The notes below the pieces were generated by a model. The model did not search any database and had not been told where the DNA came from. It saw nothing but the letters and a program-made list of their open reading frames with translations. DNA of 64,000 bases, taken from contig JAGBNC010000024.1 of NCBI GenBank assembly GCA_017634595.1, positions 1-64,000 of the forward strand. The letters are read 5' to 3'. This DNA comes from Bacteroidales bacterium. GTDB lineage: Bacteria; Bacteroidota; Bacteroidia; Bacteroidales; UBA932. The translations under genes were made by a program, and so were the position numbers. Each line of letters begins with the position of its first letter. The first letter of the stretch is position 1. Positions 1-9,523 of the stretch are shown in pieces.

Positions 1-104
1 AGCAGGCATTTCCCGGTCTGGAGCACTTTGAACTTACAGTATCTAAAAAGAACCCTCCGGTGGGAGGCGAATGCGAATGGGCGAGAGTAAGCATATCACG
101 ATAG
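1..104 (+). CDS. folB: 3' end of dihydroneopterin aldolase (FolB), partial
   Basis: Only the last 33 codons are inside the window, in the frame starting at base 3 and ending at a TAG at 102-104. The translated end contains KKNPPVGGECEWARVSI, which resembles the C-terminus of Bacteroidales FolB proteins (typically V-S-K-x-N-P-P-V-G-G followed by a short V-x-V/I-x tail). FolB converts dihydroneopterin to 6-hydroxymethyl-dihydropterin in folate synthesis. It overlaps the start of the next gene by 34 nt, which implies either tight coupling or a slightly later mtaB start. The assignment rests on a short fragment and on family knowledge. Confidence 0.65.
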   Translation, partial: QAFPGLEHFELTVSKKNPPVGGECEWARVSISR

Positions 105-1339
105 CGTTTCTAACCCTCGGCTGCAAGCTTAACTACGCCGAAACAAGCACTTACGAGCGCGGATTCCGTGCCGCCGGACTGGAAGTCGTATCCAAGGAAC
201 AGGCTGCCGACATCTACTTGGTCAACACCTGCTCGGTGACTGCCACCTCCGACGCCAAGTCCCGCAACCTCATACGTAAGGTACACAGGCAGAATCCATC
301 GGCAGCAGTGATTGTGACCGGCTGCAGCGCCCAGTTGCGCAGAGACGAGATAGAGGCCATACCCGGCGTCAAGAGAGTGTTCGGCTGCAACGAGAAGTCT
401 TCTGTCGTGCCGGATACCCTTGCCGCATGCGGCATCACTTCGGCGGTAAGCACTCCCCCGCCTGCCGTTTTCGATGCCTGGAGCAGCGGCGAACGCACGC
501 GTTCTTTCCTTAAGGTCCAGGACGGCTGCGACAACTATTGCGCTTACTGCACAGTCCCTTATGCCCGTGGAAGCAGCCGCAACGTGCCCATCGAGACCTG
601 CGTCCAAAACGCCAGCCAAATCGCAGCGCTGGGAGTCAAGGAGATAGTACTGACGGGGGTCAACACTGGAGACTTCGGCCGCAGCACAGGAGAGAGTTTC
701 CAGGACCTGCTGAAGGCACTCAACGAGGTAGAGGGGATAGAGCGTTACCGCATCTCAAGCATCGAGCCCAATCTGCTTACTCCGGAAATCATAGACTGGA
801 TAGCGTCAGGCACCAAGTTCCAGCCTCATTTTCACATTCCGCTCCAAAGCGGCTCGGACGAGCTTCTGCGCAAAATGGGACGCCGCTACGACACTTCGTT
901 CTTTGCCGGCAAACTGGATTACGTACGCCGGGCCATGGAAGCTCCGGGACGCCCGAAGGTATTCTTCGGAATAGATGTGATGGTGGGCCTTCCCGGCGAG
1001 ACGGAAGAATTGTTCCGGCAGACTTACAGTTTCCTCGAATCGGTCCGTCCCGCTTTCATACATGTCTTTCCCTACTCCCGAAGGCCGGGCACTCCGGCGG
1101 CATCGATGCCCGGGCAGGTGGCGGAAAGCATCAAGAAAGAGAGGGTGGAAGCACTTGAGGCTCTCTGCGCACGGCTTCACGCCGAGTTTGTGGAACTCAA
1201 CCGCGGCATAAAGGAGAAGGTCCTGTTCGAATCGACTGACCATCAGGGCTTTATGGAAGGATATACTGGTAATTACATACGCATACGCCGCCCCTGGGAG
1301 GCGTCTCTGTGCGGAAAGATAGTGGATGTTACAATATGA
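71..1339 (+). CDS. mtaB: tRNA t6A37 methylthiotransferase MtaB
   Basis: A 422-residue radical-SAM methylthiotransferase that converts t6A to ms2t6A at position 37 of ANN-decoding tRNAs. The N-terminal UPF0004 domain has the three auxiliary-cluster cysteines at about C18, C54 and C85. The radical-SAM CxxxCxxC motif (CDNYCAYC) is at about 153-160, and a TRAM-like tail follows. The length is normal for MtaB. ATG at 71 overlaps folB; an in-frame ATG at 77 would also work. The stop overlaps the next start (ATGA at 1336), so the downstream hydrolase is probably translationally coupled. Confidence 0.93.
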   Translation: MRMGESKHITIAFLTLGCKLNYAETSTYERGFRAAGLEVVSKEQAADIYLVNTCSVTATSDAKSRNLIRKVHRQNPSAAVIVTGCSAQLRRDEIEAIPGVKRVFGCNEKSSVVPDTLAACGITSAVSTPPPAVFDAWSSGERTRSFLKVQDGCDNYCAYCTVPYARGSSRNVPIETCVQNASQIAALGVKEIVLTGVNTGDFGRSTGESFQDLLKALNEVEGIERYRISSIEPNLLTPEIIDWIASGTKFQPHFHIPLQSGSDELLRKMGRRYDTSFFAGKLDYVRRAMEAPGRPKVFFGIDVMVGLPGETEELFRQTYSFLESVRPAFIHVFPYSRRPGTPAASMPGQVAESIKKERVEALEALCARLHAEFVELNRGIKEKVLFESTDHQGFMEGYTGNYIRIRRPWEASLCGKIVDVTI

Positions 1340-2196
1340 TGAAGGCTAAGCTTACTATTCTTGGTTCCGGCACATCATCTGGAGTGCCGATGTTGGGGTG
1401 CAACTGCCCGGTGTGCAATTCGACCGACCCGCGCGACAACCGTCTGCGCGCCTCGGCGCTTGTGGAATATGGCGGACTGACCATACTGATAGACTGCGGA
1501 CCCGATTTCAGGCAGCAGGCCATAAGGGCGGGGATACGCCATCTCGACGCTATACTCCTGACGCACAACCACATGGACCACGTGGGAGGGCTCGATGATA
1601 CACGCGCCCTCAACCTCTGCGAGCGGCATCCGGTCAATATATACTGCGAGAAGTACGTAGAAGACTCTCTCCGCCACACCTACGCCTATGCCTTTGCCGA
1701 GCCACGCTACCAGGGCGCTCCGGAGTGGCACATGCACACGATAGACGGCAGCAAACCGTTCATGGTGTATTCCAATTCCGGCGACGAAATCCTGAGCTGG
1801 GAGAAGGGCTTCGGCTACAGGCACGTAGAGAACCATTCCGAGCCAGGAGCCGGGGTCGAAGTAATACCTATCCAGGCTTGGCATCACAAGGTCAAGAAGC
1901 TGTCGGTGCTGGGCTACCGCTTCGGGGACATAGCCTACATCACCGATGTCAATCTCATCGAAGATGCTGAGTTTGATAAGCTTAAAGGGCTTAAGGCCAT
2001 CACCGTCAACTGCGTGAAGTTCGACTCTCACCATTCGCACTTCTCGCTTCACGAAGCCTTGACTTTCTTTGAGAGAGTGGGCGCCATGCAGTCTTACATA
2101 ACTCATATCTCCCACCTGCTGCCGCAGCACGCCCTCTTTGAAAAGATACTACCGGACGGCGTCAAGCCCGCCTACGACGGAATGATTATTGAATAA
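1336..2196 (+). CDS. PhnP-like metallo-beta-lactamase-fold hydrolase
   Basis: A 286-residue MBL-fold enzyme. The dimetal motif HNHMDH lies at about residues 77-82. A cysteine cluster (GCNCPVC, about 21-27) near the N-terminus is typical of the PhnP/cyclic-phosphodiesterase branch. Later histidines (SHHSHFS and THISHLLPQH) complete the metal site. Family members hydrolyse phosphodiesters such as phosphoribosyl 1,2-cyclic phosphate, but no phn genes are nearby, so the substrate is not known. The start was chosen at the ATG overlapping the mtaB stop (ATGA); a second ATG follows at 1339. Confidence 0.85.
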   Translation: MMKAKLTILGSGTSSGVPMLGCNCPVCNSTDPRDNRLRASALVEYGGLTILIDCGPDFRQQAIRAGIRHLDAILLTHNHMDHVGGLDDTRALNLCERHPVNIYCEKYVEDSLRHTYAYAFAEPRYQGAPEWHMHTIDGSKPFMVYSNSGDEILSWEKGFGYRHVENHSEPGAGVEVIPIQAWHHKVKKLSVLGYRFGDIAYITDVNLIEDAEFDKLKGLKAITVNCVKFDSHHSHFSLHEALTFFERVGAMQSYITHISHLLPQHALFEKILPDGVKPAYDGMIIE

Positions 2197-2203
2197 CCAG
2201 AAT

Positions 2204-4294
2204 ATGAAACGACTCATCACCGCTGCAGCACTGCTTACAGCAGCCCTGAGTTCCTGCAAAATGGAAAATCCTCTACTTACCGAATCTCCGCTCCAGTACG
2301 GAGCGCCACAGTTTGACAAGATTAAGACGGAGCACTATCTTCCCGCCTTCGAACAGAGCATCAAAGAAGCCAAGGCCGAAATAGACGCAATCGTGGCCAA
2401 TCCCGATGCCCCGAGTTTCGAGAATACCATTGAAGCCCTAGAGGATGCCGGCCGCCGCCTGGAACGTGTCTCCGGCATTTTCTTCAACATCCTTGAAGCC
2501 GATACGAACGAAGAGTTGCAGGAGATTGCCGAGAAGGTGTCTCCCATGATGAACGAATACTCAATGTACGTGTCGCTCAACGAGAAACTGTTCGAACGCG
2601 TAAAGGCTGTGTACCAGACCCGCGAGAGCCTTGGCCTGAATACATGTCAGCTGCGCTTGCTGGACAATACATATAAGGACTTCACCCGCGGTGGAGCCAA
2701 TCTGTCTGCTGCCGACAAGGAGACCTATAGCAAACTAAGTGAGGAACTGGCGCTGCTGAGCCTCGATTTCGGCAAGAACGTACTCGCTTCCACCAACGAT
2801 TTCGCTTTGGTGCTGACCGACGAGTCGGAGCTTGAGGGCCTGCCCGACTTCGTGATCGACGCCGGCAAGCAGGCGGCCGAGGAAAAGGGCAAGGAAGGCT
2901 GGTTATTCGACCTGAGCTATCCAAGCTACGGTCCTTTCATGAAGTATTCTACCAGGCGCGACCTGCGCGAGAAGCTCTACATGGCCTACAATTCCAGAGC
3001 TTTCGGGGGCGCACATGACAACTCTCAAGTAGTCAGAGACATAGTCGAGCACCGCATCAAGATAGCCAATCTGCTCGGCTACCCTACCTGGGCCGACTAC
3101 GAGCTGGAAGAGCGCATGGTGAAGACTCCTGCAGAAGTAAATGGTTTCCTCAAAGAGCTGCTTGAGCCCTCGCTTCCTGCTGCCCGGGCAGATGTAAAGG
3201 CCATTGAAGATTACGCCCATGCACACGGTTTCGAAGGCACTATCATGCCCTGGGACTTCAGTTTCTGGAGCGAGAAGTATAAGGCTGAGACCTATACTCT
3301 GAGCGATGCCGATCTGAAGCCATATTTCAAGCTTGAGAATTGCATCGACGCCGTTCTGGGCCTTGCCACCAAGCTGTACGGCCTGCAATTCACTCCAAGG
3401 CCGGACTTGCCTGTGTACCACAAAGACGTCAAGGTCTTTGACGTCTGCGATGCCGACGGCAAGCATCTGGCGCTGTTCTACGCCGATTTCTTCCCGCGCC
3501 CGAGCAAACGCGGCGGCGCCTGGATGACGGAGTTCCGCGGCCAGAGTATCACTGACGGAAAAGAAGAGCGTCCGCTGGTAAGCATCGTAACCAATTTCAG
3601 CAAGCCCACAAAATCCGACCCTTCGCTGCTCACCCACGACGAACTCACTACCTTCCTGCACGAGTTCGGCCACTCCCTGCACGGAATGATGGCAGAAGGC
3701 AAGTATGGTTCAATGACAGGAACCAACGTTGCGCAGGACTTCGTAGAACTGCCTTCGCAGATCATGGAGAACTGGGCTTTCGAGCCCGAGTACCTTGAGA
3801 CCTTCGCTCGGCACTACAAGACCGGTGAAATCATACCCAAGGAGCTGATAGACAAAATCGTAGCCGCCAAAAACTACCTGTCAGGCTATGCCCAGGTGCG
3901 CCAGCTCGATTTCGGAATGCTCGACATGGCCTGGCACAGTCTTAAGGAGCTTCCCGCCTGCAGCACGGCGGAATTTGAAAAATCAGTACTCAAGGCTTCG
4001 GCACTCATGCCGCAGCTACACGGCACCTGCATTTCTACATCTTTCAACCATATCTTCTCCGGAGGTTATTCCGCCGGCTACTATTCTTACAAGTGGGCCG
4101 AAGTCCTGGAGGCCGACGCCTTCAGTCTGTTCCAGGAAAAAGGCATCTTCAATACTGAGGTCTCCGGCGCTTTCCGCCGCGAGATCCTGTCCAAAGGCAG
4201 CAGCGACGATGAGGCAGTGCTCTACCGCAACTTCCGCGGACACGACCCTCAGCCCGAAGCACTGCTGGTGAAATTAGGCATTATTACAAAGTAA
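2204..4294 (+). CDS. M3 family (Dcp/oligopeptidase-like) zinc metallopeptidase lipoprotein
   Basis: A 696-residue protein with a lipoprotein signal peptide (MKRLITAAALLTAALSSC) and then a full M3 peptidase. The zinc motif HEFGH is at about 486-490, followed by DFVELPSQ, whose glutamate is the expected third zinc ligand. Closest in type to peptidyl-dipeptidase Dcp, which removes C-terminal dipeptides from peptides. The lipobox implies a membrane-anchored periplasmic or outer-membrane enzyme. An upstream TTG at 2189 is possible, but the ATG at 2204 gives a clean signal peptide. It follows the hydrolase gene closely, probably in one operon. Confidence 0.9.
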   Translation: MKRLITAAALLTAALSSCKMENPLLTESPLQYGAPQFDKIKTEHYLPAFEQSIKEAKAEIDAIVANPDAPSFENTIEALEDAGRRLERVSGIFFNILEADTNEELQEIAEKVSPMMNEYSMYVSLNEKLFERVKAVYQTRESLGLNTCQLRLLDNTYKDFTRGGANLSAADKETYSKLSEELALLSLDFGKNVLASTNDFALVLTDESELEGLPDFVIDAGKQAAEEKGKEGWLFDLSYPSYGPFMKYSTRRDLREKLYMAYNSRAFGGAHDNSQVVRDIVEHRIKIANLLGYPTWADYELEERMVKTPAEVNGFLKELLEPSLPAARADVKAIEDYAHAHGFEGTIMPWDFSFWSEKYKAETYTLSDADLKPYFKLENCIDAVLGLATKLYGLQFTPRPDLPVYHKDVKVFDVCDADGKHLALFYADFFPRPSKRGGAWMTEFRGQSITDGKEERPLVSIVTNFSKPTKSDPSLLTHDELTTFLHEFGHSLHGMMAEGKYGSMTGTNVAQDFVELPSQIMENWAFEPEYLETFARHYKTGEIIPKELIDKIVAAKNYLSGYAQVRQLDFGMLDMAWHSLKELPACSTAEFEKSVLKASALMPQLHGTCISTSFNHIFSGGYSAGYYSYKWAEVLEADAFSLFQEKGIFNTEVSGAFRREILSKGSSDDEAVLYRNFRGHDPQPEALLVKLGIITK

Positions 4295-4301
4295 AGGTAT
4301 C

Positions 4302-4973
4302 ATGAGACACACCCTCAAAGCATTAGGCACCGCGTGCCTCCTTGCCCTTCTCCAATTCGGAGCGGGAGCCCAGGAAAGCGACGTGAACGGTATCCCCGCA
4401 AGCGTGTACTACCTCATGCCTTCCTTCGACAAGGGAGTCGTGTATTTCTCAGGACAAGCCCCTGCATCGGGCCTTATGAATATATGCGCCGTGGACAATA
4501 CCCTGCGATTCCTCGACAAGAACGGGCAGGAAATTGTGGCGGACAACATCTCTAGCGTAATCAAAGTGCTCATCAACGACGTGTGGTTCATCCGCAGCGG
4601 CGGCATGTTCTACCGTGCGTATCCTGTCACAAAGGACTTCGGAGTAGCCATCAGACGCGATGTCAACATCCTGAAAGAAGCCAGGAAGGGAGTGAGTTCC
4701 GCTACCATTGCCAAGCCCAGCGTGATGATGGAACATAGTTCTGCCTATACCGGGGGTAATATTGACGGCATAGATAAGAGCGGCAACTTCCCATACGTAG
4801 TATCTGAAGCCGTCTTGATCTACAACAACGACAAGGTTCTGCCCATCACCAAGAAGAACCTCAAGACTCTGTTCCCTGACAAGAAGGACGAAATTGACGC
4901 TTACTTCAAGGCACGCAAGCCCCTGCCCCGGACTCTTGACGAAGCTCTTGAGTTCTTGTCACAGTGGGAATAA
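4302..4973 (+). CDS. Secreted protein of unknown function
   Basis: A 223-residue protein with an N-terminal signal peptide (ending near AGAQES) and no lipobox cysteine. I do not recognise the family. The mature part has alternating beta-like segments in the first half (VYYLMPSFDKGVVYFSG, LRFLDKNGQEIV) and a charged helical C-terminus rich in K and D/E (KKNLKTLFPDKKDEIDAYFKARKP). It starts 7 nt after the M3 peptidase stop, so it is probably co-transcribed and acts in the same compartment. It ends next to the convergent recQ stop with no spacer. Confidence 0.75.
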   Translation: MRHTLKALGTACLLALLQFGAGAQESDVNGIPASVYYLMPSFDKGVVYFSGQAPASGLMNICAVDNTLRFLDKNGQEIVADNISSVIKVLINDVWFIRSGGMFYRAYPVTKDFGVAIRRDVNILKEARKGVSSATIAKPSVMMEHSSAYTGGNIDGIDKSGNFPYVVSEAVLIYNNDKVLPITKKNLKTLFPDKKDEIDAYFKARKPLPRTLDEALEFLSQWE

Positions 4974-6851
4974 TCAACTTAAGAGCCCTTCATCAAGCAT
5001 GTTGCGGTACACCTCAAGCGCATCGGACGGAAGGCCCGATGCTGGGTTGCTGCACCATGCTTTGATCTCTTGCAGTCCAGCTCCCGGGTGGGATTCGACA
5101 AAGCGCTTGAGCGCAGCGCGGGTCGTACCCTCCCCGCCACCGTTCCGGTGAGAGCGGCACACATCGCAAGTCCCGCAGTCGTGGCTTTCTTCCTGACCAA
5201 AATAGCGCAGAAGCTGCCTGGAGCGGCATTCATCATTGTCCGTCACATAAGCCTCCATAGCCTTCAGGCGCTCTTCGGCATTGTTTTTCAAAAACGCATA
5301 ACGATCCGCCTGCAGGTCTATATTGCCCGGAGTCAGACGATCGTGATGAAGGTACACCATTGAGCTGCGTTCCGAAGGTATGTAGTTGATGACCCGCTCA
5401 AGCGACAGACGGTAAAGCAGCTGGTGCAGGTCCGGGATGGTAGCATCGCAGGCAGAGGCAAGGCTCTCTTCGTCAATGGGCATGGAGTATGAGAGTATCC
5501 CGGGATAGTTGCGCATGAGGTATTCCAGCAGCGGAATCATGCGCGGGTCGGGCAAGTCCGTATCATACAAGTTGTTACGTGGTACCGAAATGCGCACGCG
5601 CGTAGGAAATTCAGCATCTTCCGTATAGCTCAGGTGCCCCGCCTGCTCCAGATAACGTATGGCGTAATGCACCGGAGCCCGCTGCAGCTTCCACTGTTTG
5701 CAGAAAGTATCAAGGTCGAAACGCAGTGAACGGGCCTCTCCTGTCTCGTAAATGATGTTATGGAAAATATGCAGCTTCTGATATATGTCTTCGATGTACT
5801 CGAGCGAGGGGAATGATGTCTCCAGCATCTGTCGGAGGTGCGCAAGGTTGGCGGCGTTCCAAAGCAGTACGGCATAGGAGCGCAGTCCGTCCCTGCCGGC
5901 CCTTCCTGCCTCCTGGAAATATGATTCAATGCTGTCTGAGGGCTCCCAGTGCACCACGAAACGCACGTCAGGTTTGTCGATGCCCATGCCGAATGCATTG
6001 GTACACACCATCACCCTAATCTCTCCCCTCTTCCATGCCTCCTGACGTTCGCTGCGGCTCTGCGGCCCCAGGCCGGCATGATAATACGAAGCACTTATCC
6101 CCTTGGAATTCAGCATTGCCGCCACTTCCTCACAGCGGCTGCGGTTGCGGAGATACACTATCCCCGAGCCGGGCACGCCCTTGCAGATATCGAGCAACTG
6201 TCCCGCCTTGTCGCGGCACTCGCGCACGATATAGCTGAGGTTGGGCCGTTCGAAGCCGCTCCGGAGCAGCCTGAAAGGAGGCCTCCCTTCCACCGAAAGC
6301 CTATGCATTATATCTTCGGCTACCTTGGGCGTGGCTGTGGCAGTAAGTGCTATGACCGTAGCATCCACATCGCGCCGCAAAGCTCCAATCTGCAGGTAGT
6401 CAGGCCTGAAATCATAGCCCCATTGCGATATGCAATGCGCCTCATCCACCACTATATAATTGATATTCAGCACTCCCAGGTAAGACCGGAACAGCTGGGT
6501 GGAGAGCCTTTCGGGCGACACATACAGGAACTTGCAGTCGCCGTAGGCCGCGTTGTTCAGCGCCAGATCGACCTCGCGGCGGGGCATGCCGGCATGAATA
6601 GCAAGAGCCCTGATGCCTCTCTGGGCCAGGTTCTGTACCTGGTCCTTCATCAGGGCTATCAGCGGAGTCACCACCAGGGCGAGGCCGTCCTTGAGCATAG
6701 CCGGGACCTGGAAGCACACCGACTTGCCGCCGCCCGTAGGGAGTATGGCAAGAGTATCATGCCCCTCCAGAGCGGAAGTGATGATCTCCTTCTGCATGGG
6801 GCGGAAGTTGTCGTAGCCCCACCATTTCTTAAGTGCTTCCTCCGGCGTCAT
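4974..6851 (-). CDS. recQ: ATP-dependent DNA helicase RecQ (no HRDC domain)
   Basis: A 625-residue superfamily-2 3'-5' helicase for recombination and repair. Walker A (LPTGGGKS) is at about 38-44, the DEAH box (VDEAHC) at about 135-140, then [12 protein letters not shown]. The helicase C domain contains [10 protein letters not shown]. The zinc-binding cysteines of the RecQ-Ct region are visible ([11 protein letters not shown] and HDCGTCDVC). The C-terminus ends shortly after the RQC region, without an obvious HRDC domain. The start at 6851 ([13 protein letters not shown]) fits the family and forms an ATGA overlap with the upstream rsmI-like gene. Confidence 0.93.
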   Translation of the reverse strand: MTPEEALKKWWGYDNFRPMQKEIITSALEGHDTLAILPTGGGKSVCFQVPAMLKDGLALVVTPLIALMKDQVQNLAQRGIRALAIHAGMPRREVDLALNNAAYGDCKFLYVSPERLSTQLFRSYLGVLNINYIVVDEAHCISQWGYDFRPDYLQIGALRRDVDATVIALTATATPKVAEDIMHRLSVEGRPPFRLLRSGFERPNLSYIVRECRDKAGQLLDICKGVPGSGIVYLRNRSRCEEVAAMLNSKGISASYYHAGLGPQSRSERQEAWKRGEIRVMVCTNAFGMGIDKPDVRFVVHWEPSDSIESYFQEAGRAGRDGLRSYAVLLWNAANLAHLRQMLETSFPSLEYIEDIYQKLHIFHNIIYETGEARSLRFDLDTFCKQWKLQRAPVHYAIRYLEQAGHLSYTEDAEFPTRVRISVPRNNLYDTDLPDPRMIPLLEYLMRNYPGILSYSMPIDEESLASACDATIPDLHQLLYRLSLERVINYIPSERSSMVYLHHDRLTPGNIDLQADRYAFLKNNAEERLKAMEAYVTDNDECRSRQLLRYFGQEESHDCGTCDVCRSHRNGGGEGTTRAALKRFVESHPGAGLQEIKAWCSNPASGLPSDALEVYRNMLDEGLLS

Positions 6852-7549
6852 GCGAGTATAATGAATACGCAAGGGCGCTTCCCTATGATAGCAGGAGCGC
6901 TGCGCCAATGGGCTACGGTAAACGTGCGTATGTATGCCTCAGGAAGTGTCAGATCCCTGGCGACGGTGAGTCGTGTGGACGGCTGAAGATTCTTGAGCAG
7001 GTCCTCCATAAGGGCATCGTTGCGATACGGGGTCTCGATGAATATCTGGCTCTGGTTCAGCTGTTTGGACAGGTGTTCAATGTCTTTGATCGCAGTGCGC
7101 CTTTCGTCGGTTTTGGCCGGGAGGTAGCCACGGAAAGCAAAGCTCTGCCCGTTCAGGCCAGATGCCATAAGGGCCAGCATGAGCGAAGACGGGCCGGTGA
7201 GCGGCACCACTTCCACGCCCCTGCGGTGGCAGAGGGCCACAAGTTCTGCTCCGGGATCGGCAACCGCCGGAAGACCTGCTTCGGAGATAAGCCCGACGTC
7301 GGAGACTTCGAACAGTTTCCCCAGAGACTCTATTTCTTCTTTAGTGCTGTGCTCGTTAAGTACATGAAACTCCAGACCTTGTATCTGACCTTTGAGGCCG
7401 GCGGCCGACAGGAAACGGCGGGCCGTCCGCAATTCCTCCACCACAAAGCACTTAAGCTGCGCTATTGTCTGGAGCACAGGCTGCGGCAGGACAAGCGATG
7501 GATCATATTCGCCCAGGGGGGACGGTATCAAAAAAAGTTTTCCTTTCAC
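6848..7549 (-). CDS. RsmI-like tetrapyrrole-methylase-fold SAM methyltransferase
   Basis: A 233-residue protein with the tetrapyrrole methylase fold of the RsmI group, which 2'-O-methylates C1402 of 16S rRNA. Motifs include LIPSPLGE at the N-terminus, [13 protein letters not shown] in the middle and PLTGPSS. It is shorter than canonical RsmI, as is common for a second Bacteroidales homologue, so the exact target is uncertain. I chose the GTG at 7549, which puts LFLIPSPLG at the family's usual position. An ATG at 7585 is an alternative that adds 12 hydrophobic residues. A -7 box ends 5 nt before the GTG. The stop overlaps the recQ start. Confidence 0.82.
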   Translation of the reverse strand: MKGKLFLIPSPLGEYDPSLVLPQPVLQTIAQLKCFVVEELRTARRFLSAAGLKGQIQGLEFHVLNEHSTKEEIESLGKLFEVSDVGLISEAGLPAVADPGAELVALCHRRGVEVVPLTGPSSLMLALMASGLNGQSFAFRGYLPAKTDERRTAIKDIEHLSKQLNQSQIFIETPYRNDALMEDLLKNLQPSTRLTVARDLTLPEAYIRTFTVAHWRSAPAIIGKRPCVFIILA

Positions 7550-7554
7550 GCTTA

Positions 7555-7562
7555 CAAATATA
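7555..7562 (-). promoter_or_regulatory. Candidate -7 box for the rsmI-like gene
   Basis: The minus strand reads TATATTTG, matching the Bacteroidota -7 consensus TAnnTTTG. It ends 5 nt before the GTG at 7549, so transcription would begin at or just before the start codon. No good -33 TTG was found 19-21 bp upstream, which lowers confidence. Confidence 0.45.
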
Positions 7563-7586
7563 CCAAAAAATAATGATGAATACATA

Positions 7587-7617
7587 TTTGAGAAGATGCT
7601 AAAAATAGCTAAATTTG
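7587..7617 (+). promoter_or_regulatory. pckA promoter (TTTG-N19-TAAATTTG)
   Basis: TTTG at 7587-7590 is followed by exactly 19 bp and TAAATTTG at 7610-7617, a textbook Bacteroidota housekeeping promoter. The pckA ATG lies 35 bp downstream, leaving an AT-rich leader of about 30 nt. Confidence 0.8.
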
Positions 7618-7652
7618 CGGACTGGAATAATACTTTATTAACTTTATAAATT

Positions 7653-9257
7653 ATGTCTAAAATCAATCTTGGCAAGTATGGCATCGAGGGCGTAACCGAG
7701 GTGCTTTACAATCCCACCTACGAAGTACTTTACAATGAAGAGACCAAGCCCGGCCTTACCGGCTACGACAAGGGACAGGTCACTGAACTTGGGGCTATCA
7801 ACGTCATGACCGGCATCTACACCGGACGTTCCCCTAAAGATAAGTATATCGTTATGGATGAGAACTCCAAGGACACCGTATGGTGGAACACTCCGGAGTA
7901 TCCCAACGACAACCATGAGCTCTCCCTTGACCAGTGGAAGGTCCTCAAGGATCTTGCCATCAAGCAGCTTAGCGGCAAGAGGCTGTTTGTCGTGGATGGC
8001 TTCTGCGGCACCCACAAGGACACCCGCATGAAGGTCCGCTTCATCATGGAGGTTGCATGGCAGGCCCATTTCGTGACCAACATGTTCATTCGTCCCCAGA
8101 ACCAGGCAGAGTTCGATCAGGAGCCCGACTTCGTAGTATACTGCGCCGCAAAGGCCAAGGTAGAGAACTACAAGGAGCTCGGTCTTCGCAGTGAGACCGC
8201 TGTTGCATTCAACGTCACCAGCAAGGAGCAGGTCATCCTCAACACCTGGTACGGCGGTGAGATGAAGAAGGGTCTCTTCTCAATGATGAATTACTATCTG
8301 CCTCTCAAGGGCATTGCTGCTATGCACTGCTCCGCCAACACCGATATGAACGGCGAGAACACCGCTATCTTCTTCGGCCTGTCCGGCACCGGCAAGACCA
8401 CCCTCAGCACCGATCCTAAGCGTCTGCTCATCGGCGACGACGAGCACGGCTGGGACGATGAAGGCGTGTTCAACTTCGAAGGCGGCTGCTACGCAAAGGT
8501 CATCAACCTCGACAAGGAAAGCGAGCCCGATATCTACAACGCTATCCGTCGCGATGCACTCCTCGAGAACGTCACTGTGGATGCAGAGGGCAAGATTGAC
8601 TTCGCTGACAAGAGCGTCACCGAGAACACCCGCGTCAGCTACCCTATCTACCACATTAACAAGATCGTCCGTCCTTATTCACAGGGTCCAGCAGCCAAGC
8701 AGGTTATCTTCCTTAGCGCCGATGCATTCGGTGTGCTGCCTCCCGTCAGCATCCTCACTCCCGAGCAGACCAAGTACTACTTCCTGAGCGGCTTCACCGC
8801 CAAGCTGGCAGGTACCGAGCGCGGCATCACCGAGCCCACTCCTACCTTCTCCGCTTGCTTCGGCCAGGCATTCCTTGAGCTGCATCCTACCAAGTATGCA
8901 GAGGAGCTCGTCAAGAAGATGGAGAAGAGCGGCGCCAAGGCATATCTGGTGAACACCGGCTGGAATGGTACCGGCAAGCGTATCTCCATCCGCGACACCC
9001 GCGGCATCATCGACGCCATCTTGAACGGCAGCATCGACAAGGCCCCTACCAAGAAGATCCCTTACTTCAACTTCGAAGTTCCTACCGTGCTCGAAGGAGT
9101 TGATACCGGTATCCTCGATCCTCGCGACACCTACGCCGATCCTAAGATTTGGGACGACAAGGCAAAGGACCTCGCAGGCCGCTTCATCAAGAACTTCCAC
9201 AAGTACGAGTCCAACGAGGCCGGCAAGGCCCTCGTCGCCGCTGGTCCCCAGCTTTAA
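7653..9257 (+). CDS. pckA: Phosphoenolpyruvate carboxykinase (ATP)
   Basis: A 534-residue ATP-type PEP carboxykinase. It interconverts oxaloacetate + ATP and PEP + CO2 + ADP; in fermenting Bacteroidales it usually runs in the carboxylating direction toward succinate. The P-loop GLSGTGKT is at about 242-249, followed by the metal-binding LIGDDEHGW. The family motifs [11 protein letters not shown] and [11 protein letters not shown] are present. Full length. It has its own promoter and a strong terminator, so it is monocistronic. Codon use is strongly biased (AAG, CTC, ACC), consistent with high expression. Confidence 0.97.
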   Translation: MSKINLGKYGIEGVTEVLYNPTYEVLYNEETKPGLTGYDKGQVTELGAINVMTGIYTGRSPKDKYIVMDENSKDTVWWNTPEYPNDNHELSLDQWKVLKDLAIKQLSGKRLFVVDGFCGTHKDTRMKVRFIMEVAWQAHFVTNMFIRPQNQAEFDQEPDFVVYCAAKAKVENYKELGLRSETAVAFNVTSKEQVILNTWYGGEMKKGLFSMMNYYLPLKGIAAMHCSANTDMNGENTAIFFGLSGTGKTTLSTDPKRLLIGDDEHGWDDEGVFNFEGGCYAKVINLDKESEPDIYNAIRRDALLENVTVDAEGKIDFADKSVTENTRVSYPIYHINKIVRPYSQGPAAKQVIFLSADAFGVLPPVSILTPEQTKYYFLSGFTAKLAGTERGITEPTPTFSACFGQAFLELHPTKYAEELVKKMEKSGAKAYLVNTGWNGTGKRISIRDTRGIIDAILNGSIDKAPTKKIPYFNFEVPTVLEGVDTGILDPRDTYADPKIWDDKAKDLAGRFIKNFHKYESNEAGKALVAAGPQL

Positions 9258-9280
9258 TCCTCGCACTTAACTATAATTAT

Positions 9281-9318
9281 CCGGGGCTGAATCTCTGAGG
9301 TTCAGCCCCGGATTTTTT
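9281..9318 (+). terminator. Rho-independent terminator of pckA
   Basis: Perfect 11-bp stem: CCGGGGCTGAA at 9281-9291 and TTCAGCCCCGG at 9301-9311, with a 9-nt loop, followed by a run of T residues at 9313-9318. Confidence 0.9.
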
Positions 9319-9344
9319 CCTCTACGGGCCCAATATCAGCCGTT

Positions 9345-9410
9345 TCGGGCCGGATTGGCAGTTTTCCCACGTCTTCTGGCCCGCGAAGGGCGTTCTCGGG
9401 CCAGAATAGC
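9345..9410. repeat. REP-like palindromic repeat, left flank of the RAYT gene
   Basis: Contains the block CGGGCCGGATTGGCAGTTTT, then a perfect 10-bp inverted repeat: TTCTGGCCCG at 9374-9383 and CGGGCCAGAA at 9397-9406, with a 13-nt loop containing CGAAGGGCG. The same unit recurs twice in tandem at 10494-10598, on the other side of the transposase gene. Flanking sequence at 9325-9346 carries another partial GGGCCC/CGGGCC unit. Confidence 0.75.
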
Positions 9411-9483
9411 AGATTTTTCATTGATTTCGGCCCAAGAATCCTGTTTTAAGGCCTTGGATGAGCAGTATACAAACTATTTGTTT

Positions 9484-9491
9484 TATATTTG
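9484..9491 (+). promoter_or_regulatory. Candidate -7 box of the RAYT gene
   Basis: TATATTTG lies 32 nt before the ATG at 9524. No -33 TTG at the right spacing was found. An imperfect hairpin (CAGCGGG and CCCGCGCTG) follows at about 9495-9516, in the leader. Confidence 0.4.
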
Positions 9492-9523
9492 CACAGCGGG
9501 CCAATTCCCGCGCTGCTTAAATT

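Noticed and set aside
5949-6986. Plus-strand open frame of 345 codons opposite recQ
   Set aside because: It is the mirror of a well-supported helicase gene; the composition is what antisense of a high-GC gene gives.
7550-7684. Longer N-terminus for the rsmI-like gene
   Set aside because: The extension overlaps the pckA promoter and start, and adds residues not seen in the family.
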